Source of the DNA: Hydrogenophaga intermedia
Lineage (GTDB): Bacteria > Pseudomonadota > Gammaproteobacteria > Burkholderiales > Burkholderiaceae_C
NCBI GenBank assembly: GCA_945869245.1
Contig: CAMBOY010000083.1
Location: 1 to 11,124, forward strand
DNA: 11,124 bases
Direction of reading: 5' to 3'
Position 1 is the stretch's first letter, and every line of letters begins with the position of its first letter. A program made the translations under genes and the position numbers. The notes beneath the pieces are model-generated. The model saw only the letters and a program-made list of their open reading frames with translations. It was not told the DNA's origin and did no database searches. Of this stretch, positions 5,208 through 11,124 are shown one piece after another.

Positions 5208-7190
5208 ATGACTTCGCTGGATCTCACCTTGCTGTACTTGCTGGCCGCTGTGCTGGGGGTGGTGGGCTGCCGGCTGCTGAAACTGCCGGCCATGCTGGGC
5301 TATCTGGTTGTGGGGGTGGTGATTGGGCCGCACGCGCTGGCCCTGTCGCAAAACTCACAGGGCCTGCGCTACCTGGCCGAATTTGGCGTGGTGTTTCTGA
5401 TGTTTGTGATCGGGCTGGAATTCAGCCTGCCCAAGCTCAAGGCGATGAAGCGCCACGTGTTTGGCCTAGGCCTGTCGCAGGTGGTGCTGACCGTGCTGCT
5501 CACTGCAGTGGCCTCGCTGGCGCTGGGCTGGCTGCTGCCCCAGTGGTGGCAGATGTCGTGGCAAATGGCGGTGGCGCTGGGCGGTGTCATGGCCATGAGC
5601 AGCACCGCCATTGTCATCAAGCTGGTGGCCGAGCGGCTGGAGCTGGAATCCGAGCACGGCAAGCGGGTGGTGGGCATTTTGTTGTTCCAGGATTTGGCGG
5701 TGGTGCCGCTGCTGGTGCTGATCCCGGCGCTGGGCGCCGACCCCGACGATTTGTTGTGGGCACTGGGGGTGGCTGCGGTCAAGGCGGTGCTGCTGCTGGG
5801 TGTGCTGCTGACCGGTGGCCAGAAGGTGATGCGCTGGTGGCTCACCTTAGTGGCGCGGCACAAAAGCGACGAGCTGTTCATGCTCAATCTGCTGCTCATC
5901 ACCTTGGGGCTGGCCTGGCTGACCGAGCACGCAGGCCTGTCCTTGGCGCTGGGTGCTTTTGTGGCCGGCATGCTGATTTCAGAGACCGAATACAAACACC
6001 AGGTGGAAACCGATATTCGGCCCTTTCACGACGTGTTGCTGGGGCTGTTCTTCATCACCATCGGCATGACGCTCGACTGGCGGCTGGTGCTGGAGCGCTG
6101 GCCCTTGGTGCTGCTGCTGCTGTCCCTGTCGCTGGCCTTTAAGCTGGCGCTCATCACCGGGCTGACGCGTGCCTTCGGCACGCCCATGGGCACAGCGTTG
6201 CGCACCGGCTTGTACCTGACGCAAGCCGGCGAGTTTGGCTTGGTGCTGCTGTCGCTGGCGGGCCAGCACCAATTGATCCCGCCCGCGCTGTTCAACCCGA
6301 TCTTGGCGAGCATGGTGCTGTCGATGCTGGCCACGCCCTTCATCATTCTCAAAACCAACGACATCGTCACCCGGGTGGTGGGCAGCGACTGGCTGATGCA
6401 GTCGGTGCAAATGACCAGCATCGCCAAACGAGCGATCAACACCCAAGAGCACGTCATCATTTGTGGCTACGGCCGCTGCGGTCAGAACCTGGCCCGCCTG
6501 CTCGAAGGGGAAGGCATTCTCTACATGGCGCTCGACCTCGACCCCGACCGGGTGCGCCAGGCCGCGGCCGCTGGCCACTCGGTGGTGTTTGGCGACGCCG
6601 CGCGGCTGCAAGCGCTCATGGCCGCCGGCCTGCACCGCGCCAGCGCCGTGGTGGTGACCTTTTTGGACACCGCCAGCGCGGTGAAGGTGCTGCACCACGC
6701 GCGCGAACACGCACCCCAGGTGCCGGTGGTGGTGCGCACCGTGGACGACGTCGACATCGACACCCTGCGCCAAGCCGGTGCCACCGAGGTGGTGCCCGAA
6801 GCCATTGAGGCCAGCCTGATGCTGGCCAGCCACGCGCTGGCCTTGGTGGGTGTGCCCATGCGCCGGGTGATTCGGGTGGTGCAAGACCAGCGCGACGCGC
6901 GCTACCAGCTGCTCAAAGGCTACTTTCATGGCGCCGACGACAGCAGCGCCGACGATGCCGAGCACGAGCGCCTGGCCACCGTCACCCTGCCCAGTGCCAG
7001 CCGCCATGCCGGCCACACATTGGCCGATCTGGCGCTGCACGCGGTGGGAGTGCAAGTGGTCAGCTTGCGCCGCAGCGGCCAAGCGGTGGCGGTGCACGAT
7101 GGGCTGAGTTTGCAAGGCGGCGACGTGATGGTCATTGGTGGCAAGGCGCCCGCGCTGGCGCTGGCCGAGAGCAAATTGCTGGGCGCCTGA
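5208..7190 (+). CDS. CPA2 monovalent cation:proton antiporter with RCK/TrkA domains (KefB/KefC/YbaL type)
   Basis: This 660-residue inner-membrane protein exchanges a monovalent cation (K+ or Na+) for protons. Residues about 5-385 are a Na+/H+-exchanger domain of 12-13 membrane segments with the CPA2 signatures LPAMLGYLVVGVVIGP (26-41), FLMFVIGLEF (63-72), LLFQDLAVVPLL (158-169, with the family-conserved Gln-Asp pair), GAFVAGMLISETEY (249-262) and TQAGEFGLVLLSL (338-350). Residues 413-530 are an RCK_N (TrkA-N) nucleotide-binding domain with GYGRCGQN (420-427) and an acidic LDLDPDRV strand end. Residues about 588-655 resemble an RCK_C domain. Full KefB/KefC lack RCK_C in most cases, so YbaL-like is the closer layout. 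The ATG at 5208 has no evident Shine-Dalgarno sequence. The next gene, apt, is 28 bases away. Ion preference cannot be read from the sequence. Confidence 0.9.
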   Translation: MTSLDLTLLYLLAAVLGVVGCRLLKLPAMLGYLVVGVVIGPHALALSQNSQGLRYLAEFGVVFLMFVIGLEFSLPKLKAMKRHVFGLGLSQVVLTVLLTAVASLALGWLLPQWWQMSWQMAVALGGVMAMSSTAIVIKLVAERLELESEHGKRVVGILLFQDLAVVPLLVLIPALGADPDDLLWALGVAAVKAVLLLGVLLTGGQKVMRWWLTLVARHKSDELFMLNLLLITLGLAWLTEHAGLSLALGAFVAGMLISETEYKHQVETDIRPFHDVLLGLFFITIGMTLDWRLVLERWPLVLLLLSLSLAFKLALITGLTRAFGTPMGTALRTGLYLTQAGEFGLVLLSLAGQHQLIPPALFNPILASMVLSMLATPFIILKTNDIVTRVVGSDWLMQSVQMTSIAKRAINTQEHVIICGYGRCGQNLARLLEGEGILYMALDLDPDRVRQAAAAGHSVVFGDAARLQALMAAGLHRASAVVVTFLDTASAVKVLHHAREHAPQVPVVVRTVDDVDIDTLRQAGATEVVPEAIEASLMLASHALALVGVPMRRVIRVVQDQRDARYQLLKGYFHGADDSSADDAEHERLATVTLPSASRHAGHTLADLALHAVGVQVVSLRRSGQAVAVHDGLSLQGGDVMVIGGKAPALALAESKLLGA

Positions 7191-7206
7191 GGCGTCTTTG
7201 TTTTTT
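7182..7206 (+). terminator. Terminator-like hairpin between the antiporter gene and apt
   Basis: GGCGCC (7182-7187) pairs with GGCGTC (7191-7196, one G-U pair) around a TGA loop that is the antiporter stop codon. TTTGTTTTTT follows. The stem is short, so termination may be partial and apt may be transcribed by read-through. No separate apt promoter is evident. Confidence 0.5.
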
Positions 7207-7207
7207 C

Positions 7208-7213
7208 AGGAGA
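7208..7213 (+). promoter_or_regulatory. Ribosome binding site AGGAGA for apt
   Basis: AGGAGA lies five bases before the ATG at 7219. It decides that start over an in-frame ATG near 7135 that lies inside the antiporter gene. Confidence 0.85.
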
Positions 7214-7218
7214 ACCCC

Positions 7219-7764
7219 ATGGACAGCCGCAACTACCTGCGTGAGCACATTCGCACCGTACCCAACTGGCCAGCGCCCGGCGTGCAGTTTCGCGACATCA
7301 CCCCGCTGCTGCAAAACCCCAAGGTGTTCCGGGTGCTGATCGACACCTTTGTGCACCGCTACATGGACCCCGCCTTGCGCCCCACGGTGGTGGCTGGATT
7401 GGACGCGCGCGGCTTCATCATTGGCTCGGTGCTGGCCTATGAGCTGGGCGTGGGTTTTGTGCCGATCCGCAAAAAAGGCAAGCTGCCCTTCACCACGGTA
7501 GAAGAAACCTACGAACTTGAGTACGGCAGCGCCACGGTGGAGCTGCACACCGACGCGGTCAAACCCGGCGACCAGGTGCTGCTGATCGACGACCTGATTG
7601 CCACCGGCGGCACCATGATGGCGGGCAAAAAACTGCTGGAAAAACTCGGCGCCACCGTCACCGAAGGCGCGGCCATTGTCGACCTGCCCGAGCTGCAAGG
7701 ATCGCAGCGCCTGCGCGAAGCAGGCTTGGCGCTTTTTACCCTGGTGGCGTTCGACGGGCACTGA
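7219..7764 (+). CDS. apt: Adenine phosphoribosyltransferase
   Basis: Apt converts adenine and PRPP to AMP and pyrophosphate, the adenine salvage reaction, in the cytoplasm. The 181 residues match the family length. The N-terminal YLREHIRTVPNWPAPGVQFRD (6-26) is typical of APT and forms part of the adenine site. GLDARGFIIGS (60-70) and VPIRKKGKLP (81-90) are conserved APT segments. The PRPP loop VLLIDDLIATGGT is at 120-132 with the paired acidic residues Asp124-Asp125. The start has a strong Shine-Dalgarno sequence. It lies downstream of the antiporter gene on the same strand and is convergent with the GAF-ATPase gene, whose stop codon is only 12 bases from the apt stop. I see no terminator in that gap. 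Confidence 0.97.
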   Translation: MDSRNYLREHIRTVPNWPAPGVQFRDITPLLQNPKVFRVLIDTFVHRYMDPALRPTVVAGLDARGFIIGSVLAYELGVGFVPIRKKGKLPFTTVEETYELEYGSATVELHTDAVKPGDQVLLIDDLIATGGTMMAGKKLLEKLGATVTEGAAIVDLPELQGSQRLREAGLALFTLVAFDGH

Positions 7765-7776
7765 GCCCGCCCCCCT

Positions 7777-10155
7777 TCACTTGATACACACCGCGTGCAC
7801 TTGCGGCAAGTCGGTGATGCCTTTGAGCACCTTTTCAATGCCGTCCATTTTGAGCGTGCGCATGCCCTCAGCCAGCGACGACGACAGCAACTGGGGCACC
7901 CGGGCATGCTCTTGGATTTGCTGTTTGATGCGGTCGCTGGCGATCAGCAATTCGTGCAAACCCACGCGGCCTTTGTAGCCGCTGCCCAGGCAGGTGTCGC
8001 AACCCACTTTGCGGTACAGGGTGTAGCGCCCAGCGTGCCCACAACTGGCGAGCAAGTGCTGGCGCACGCGTTGCAGGGCAGCGGCCGGATCGGCTTGAAA
8101 GTCGGGGGTGGATTGCAGCTCGGCACAGTACTCGCGCAGCAAGGATTCCACTTCATCGGTGCTGGGCTCATAGGCCTGCTTGCAGGCGCTGCACAAGCGC
8201 TTGGCCAAGCGCTGCGCCAGGATGCCCAGCAAGGCGTCGGCGAAGTTGAAGGGGTCCATGCCCATGTCGAGCAAGCGGATGATGGACTCCGGCGCCGAGT
8301 TGGTGTGCAGGGTAGCAAACACCAAATGCCCAGTGAGCGACGCTTCAATGCCCGTGCGCGTGGTTTCCGCATCGCGCATTTCGCCCACCATGATGATGTC
8401 CGGATCGGCGCGCAAAAACGCCTTCATCACCGTGGCAAAGTCCATGCCGGCCTTGCGGTTGACCTGCACCTGACGCAAGCCTTTTTGGGTGATTTCCACC
8501 GGGTCTTCGGCGGTCCAGATCTTGGTCTCGGGGGTGTTGAGATACCCCAGCACCGAATGCAAGGTCGTGGTCTTGCCAGAGCCGGTTGGGCCGCACACAA
8601 AAAACAGACCATAGGGCTTGCTGATCGCGCCGAGCAAACGGTCCAGATTCGACACCGACAAACCCAGCTTGTTCAGCGGCAGCGGCTCTCCGCCGGCCAA
8701 AATACGCATGACCACGTCTTCCATCCCGCCGCTTGACGGCAAGGTGGCCACCCGCAGCTCGATATCGGCCGGGCCAAACTTCTTGAAGCGGATCTTGCCA
8801 TCCTGTGGCTTGCGCTTCTCGGAGATGTCCAGATCGCACATGATCTTGATGCGCGCCACCAGCGCGTTGCGGTAGCTGCCCGGCACCTCCATATACGGCA
8901 CCAAAGTGCCGTCTTTGCGCAAGCGGATTTCGGTTTTGGCCTTGCCCGGATAGGGCTCAATGTGGATGTCGGACGCGCCTTGCTGGTAGGCATCCAAGAT
9001 GATCTTGTTGACCAGCTTGACCACCTCGTTGTCCGCCGCCGCGCTCACATCGTCTAAAGGGGGCTCGTCTCCCTCACCCACGCCGTCGTCCAAACCCATG
9101 AAGCCGCTGTCGCTTTCGGTGAAGAAGCGCTCGGCGGTTTGCACAAATTCCGTGACTGTCGTGACTTTGTAGATCGGCTTGCAATGCGGAAAAATGTGGT
9201 TGACGACCATGGCACTGCGCACATGCTCAGGGTCCAGGCACATGATCACCAGACCATGCTCCCCATCTTCGATGGGCAGCCATTTCTCCGCCAAGACAAA
9301 GTCCTTCTTCAAGCGCCTGAGCAACTGTGTGGGTCGCACCAGCCCGGGTCGAAACGGCTCGTAGGGCACATCAAAAAACCGCGACAAAGAACGCCCGATG
9401 GCTGCGCGCGACACCCCGTGCGCTTGCATCAGCACGGTCTCCACATCCACCCGCTGCTCGCGCGCCTCGTGCATGGCCTGGGCCAAGGCCACCGGCGACA
9501 TATCGCCGGCCACCACCAAGCCGTCGTACCGGTTGCGCAACACCCGCTTTGGCTGAATGCGCTGCTGAAACGCAATCGCCAAGGTCTGGGTGAGCTGGTG
9601 CATGCCGTCGACCGCCAGCTCGTCGAAGCGCTGCCGCTGGCGGTGGTTGATCAGTTGCACCACACCCAGGCAGGTGTTGGTTTTTGCGTCGGTGATGGGA
9701 GCCAACAACATCTGTTGGGTGCGATAGCCTGTTCGCTGGTCGACTTCCCGCAAAAACTTCAACTGTGGGTTGATCTTCGCCAGTTCATCGTTGTCATAAA
9801 CATCTGTAATGTTCAAGGTGCGGCCAGTCAGCGCCACAAAGCCAGCAATGGATTGATCGGCGATGGGCAGACGGATGTCACGAAACTCCAGCAGCCCCGT
9901 CTTGACCTTGGACTCCAGCGCTTTTTTGTCTTCGCTGACCTTGTACAGGGTGATGCGATCGGCATCAAAGAGCTCACAAACGTCCGCGCTCAGGTGCAGC
10001 ATGATCTCGTCGACTTGCTGGGTGGCGTGGATTTTGTTGGTCAGCGCCTGCAATCGGACCTGAAAGGCCAGGCGGCGGAGATTTTCTTTGGCGCCGTGCT
10101 GGGTTTGCTGCGCAATCTCGTCTGGCGACGTCACCTGGGATGGCAAAAACAACAT
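7777..10155 (-). CDS. GAF-domain GspE/PilB-like secretion ATPase
   Basis: This 792-residue cytoplasmic protein combines three parts. Residues about 45-195 resemble a GAF sensor domain (ADVCELFDADRITLYKV at 57-73, GVVQLIN at 164-170). Residues about 215-340 resemble the MshEN/GspE N-terminal domain (GDMSPVALAQAMHEA near 217). Residues about 370-775 are a type II secretion/type IV pilus assembly ATPase. The ATPase shows Walker A GPTGSGKTT (522-530), the Asp box TAEDPVEI (548-555), Walker B ending IIMVGEMRD (587-595), the His box TLHTNS (615-620), and a tetracysteine zinc site CSAC (655-658) and CDTC (719-722). All catalytic motifs are intact, so it should be active. The gap between cysteine pairs is 60 residues, about twice that of classical GspE. 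No pilus or secretion gene is nearby; apt and mnmE flank it. The partner machine is unknown. The ATG at 10155 has no clear ribosome binding site. Confidence 0.9.
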   Translation of the reverse strand: MLFLPSQVTSPDEIAQQTQHGAKENLRRLAFQVRLQALTNKIHATQQVDEIMLHLSADVCELFDADRITLYKVSEDKKALESKVKTGLLEFRDIRLPIADQSIAGFVALTGRTLNITDVYDNDELAKINPQLKFLREVDQRTGYRTQQMLLAPITDAKTNTCLGVVQLINHRQRQRFDELAVDGMHQLTQTLAIAFQQRIQPKRVLRNRYDGLVVAGDMSPVALAQAMHEAREQRVDVETVLMQAHGVSRAAIGRSLSRFFDVPYEPFRPGLVRPTQLLRRLKKDFVLAEKWLPIEDGEHGLVIMCLDPEHVRSAMVVNHIFPHCKPIYKVTTVTEFVQTAERFFTESDSGFMGLDDGVGEGDEPPLDDVSAAADNEVVKLVNKIILDAYQQGASDIHIEPYPGKAKTEIRLRKDGTLVPYMEVPGSYRNALVARIKIMCDLDISEKRKPQDGKIRFKKFGPADIELRVATLPSSGGMEDVVMRILAGGEPLPLNKLGLSVSNLDRLLGAISKPYGLFFVCGPTGSGKTTTLHSVLGYLNTPETKIWTAEDPVEITQKGLRQVQVNRKAGMDFATVMKAFLRADPDIIMVGEMRDAETTRTGIEASLTGHLVFATLHTNSAPESIIRLLDMGMDPFNFADALLGILAQRLAKRLCSACKQAYEPSTDEVESLLREYCAELQSTPDFQADPAAALQRVRQHLLASCGHAGRYTLYRKVGCDTCLGSGYKGRVGLHELLIASDRIKQQIQEHARVPQLLSSSLAEGMRTLKMDGIEKVLKGITDLPQVHAVCIK

Positions 10156-10230
10156 AAATCGGATGTGCCTTTAAAAAGCGCGACTGCGCGAAGCCCATGC
10201 AAAGGGCCACTCATCCTATCGAAAGCCCCC

Positions 10231-11124
10231 TCACTTGCCAATGCAAAAGCGCGAGAAGATTTCTCCTAGCAAATCGTCGGCGCTGAACTCGCCTGTGATG
10301 GCGCCCAAAGCGTGCTGGGCCAAGCGCAGCTCTTCGGCCATGAGGTCGAGGTGGGCGGCCTGTAAGGCCAGGCAATCGGCGGCGGCATCCAAATGGGCCG
10401 CCACCTGGTGCAGGGCTTGCACATGGCGTTCGCGCGCCATAAACAGCCCTTCGGCCGCCGGTTGCCAGCCGGCCAGCGTCAGCAGGCGCTGGCGCAGCTC
10501 GGCCAGCCCATCGCCCTGTTTGGCCGACAACATCAGGTCCTCGGGCGCACACACCGCCAGCGCCTCGGGCGTGGCTTGGTCGTTTTTGTTCCACACCTGC
10601 AGCACCGGCACCCCAGCGGGCACGTCGCGCTGCAGCTGCTGCGCAATCGCCGCATCGGCCGCTTGGTAATCGGGCCACAGCGCGCGCGTCAGGTCGTGCA
10701 CAAACAGCACCGCGTCGGCCCGGGCAATCTGGCCCCAGGCGCGCTCGATGCCGATGCGCTCGACCTCGTCCACACCGGCGCCCTCGCGCAGCCCGGCGGT
10801 GTCCACCACATGCAGCGGCACACCCTCGATCTGGATGGTCTGCTGCACCACGTCGCGCGTGGTGCCGGCAATCGGCGTGACGATGGCCAGCTCAGCACCC
10901 GCCAGCGCATTGAGCAGTGAGCTTTTGCCGGCGTTGGGCTGGCCAGCGATCACCACCGTCAGCCCTTCGCGCAGCAAGGCGCCCTGGCGCGCCTCGGCCA
11001 GCACGGTGGCCACGCGCTGCTGCAGGCGTTGCAGCTGACCGGCGGCGTCGGCTTTTTGCAGGAAATCGATTTCTTCTTCGGGAAAGTCGAGCGTGGCCTC
11101 GACCAGCATGCGCAGGTGAATCAG
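10231..11124 (-). CDS. mnmE: tRNA modification GTPase MnmE (5' end cut off by window edge)
   Basis: MnmE with MnmG installs the carboxymethylaminomethyl group on wobble uridine 34 of certain tRNAs in the cytoplasm. The visible 297 C-terminal residues include the end of the first helical segment (EATLDFPEEEIDFL, a family hallmark), then the inserted G domain: G1 GQPNAGKSS (61-69), the TTR-containing G2 segment (GTTRD, 87-91), G3 DTAG (108-111), G4 NKND (179-182) and G5 SAK (200-202). The closing helical domain ends with GEIFSRFCIGK; the invariant C-terminal Cys-Ile-Gly-Lys with the conserved cysteine is intact. The open frame continues unbroken past the right edge of the window, where the formate/folate-binding N-terminal domain should lie. 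The next gene on this strand is 75 bases downstream; no strong terminator is seen between them. Confidence 0.97.
   Translation of the reverse strand: MIHLRMLVEATLDFPEEEIDFLQKADAAGQLQRLQQRVATVLAEARQGALLREGLTVVIAGQPNAGKSSLLNALAGAELAIVTPIAGTTRDVVQQTIQIEGVPLHVVDTAGLREGAGVDEVERIGIERAWGQIARADAVLFVHDLTRALWPDYQAADAAIAQQLQRDVPAGVPVLQVWNKNDQATPEALAVCAPEDLMLSAKQGDGLAELRQRLLTLAGWQPAAEGLFMARERHVQALHQVAAHLDAAADCLALQAAHLDLMAEELRLAQHALGAITGEFSADDLLGEIFSRFCIGK

Noticed and set aside
5169..5351. N-terminal extension of KdsC by 61 residues
   Set aside because: It would overlap the start of the divergent antiporter gene and is Gln/His-rich without similarity. The 189-residue form matches the family length.
5979..7115. 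378-codon open frame on the minus strand opposite the antiporter gene
   Set aside because: Low-complexity His/Gln/Gly-rich translation typical of an antisense shadow; the plus-strand protein is a well-conserved family.
7765..7776. Terminator in the convergent gap of apt and the GAF-ATPase gene
   Set aside because: The 12-base gap is C-rich with no inverted repeat and no T-run.
10156..10230. Promoter or terminator between mnmE and the GAF-ATPase gene
   Set aside because: I found no stable hairpin with a T-run and no paired -35/-10 boxes; only AT-rich TTTTTAAA is seen, which is too weak to call.
9139..10269. 376-codon plus-strand open frame opposite the GAF-ATPase gene
   Set aside because: Its translation is a His/Gln/Leu-rich shadow of the minus-strand gene without motifs and without a ribosome binding site.

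Overview
The window is about 11 kb of GC-rich DNA with densely packed, chromosomal-type genes. Its protein families, codon use and gene neighbours point to a betaproteobacterium of the order Burkholderiales, most likely family Comamonadaceae. The clues are the MetX type, the apt/CPA2-antiporter/kdsC/lptC neighbourhood, a GAF-fused GspE-like ATPase, and a GC-rich palindromic element that resembles, from memory, a repeat scattered through comamonad genomes. I cannot name genus or species from sequence alone. No tRNA, rRNA, CRISPR array, insertion sequence or phage gene was seen.

Layout from left to right. (1) A 3'-truncated metX on the minus strand (1-927). Its leader carries a SAM-II-class riboswitch (about 985-1040) followed at once by an intrinsic terminator (945-981), with a TATACT -10 box just upstream. 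(2) A divergent single RRM domain, glycine-rich RNA-binding protein on the plus strand (1338-1748), ending at a bidirectional terminator. (3) A minus-strand run read from right to left: kdsC (5168-4599), lptC (4602-3952, ATGA overlap with kdsC), an SDR oxidoreductase (3947-3147), an intrinsic terminator, then sbtA (3102-2152) and sbtB (2144-1842). (4) A plus-strand pair: a KefB/KefC/YbaL-type CPA2 antiporter with RCK domains (5208-7190) and apt (7219-7764). (5) On the minus strand, a GAF + MshEN-like + type II/IV secretion ATPase protein (10155-7777) and the C-terminal 297 residues of mnmE (11124-10231).

How the genes work together. metX is the committing acyltransferase of methionine synthesis and appears to be shut off by S-adenosylmethionine through its leader RNA. 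kdsC and lptC belong to lipopolysaccharide production: Kdo synthesis and the inner-membrane LPS export complex. Their usual partners lptA, lptB and kdsD are not next to them here. Instead an SDR gene and a bicarbonate transporter with its PII-like regulator (SbtA/SbtB) follow lptC. apt and mnmE are housekeeping genes for adenine salvage and tRNA wobble modification.

The best candidates for a second look are the SAM-II/terminator leader in a betaproteobacterium, an in-frame repeat-derived insertion inside metX, the SbtA/SbtB pair with a tail-less SbtB, and the orphan GAF-containing secretion-type ATPase. I see no clear wholly new multi-gene system.
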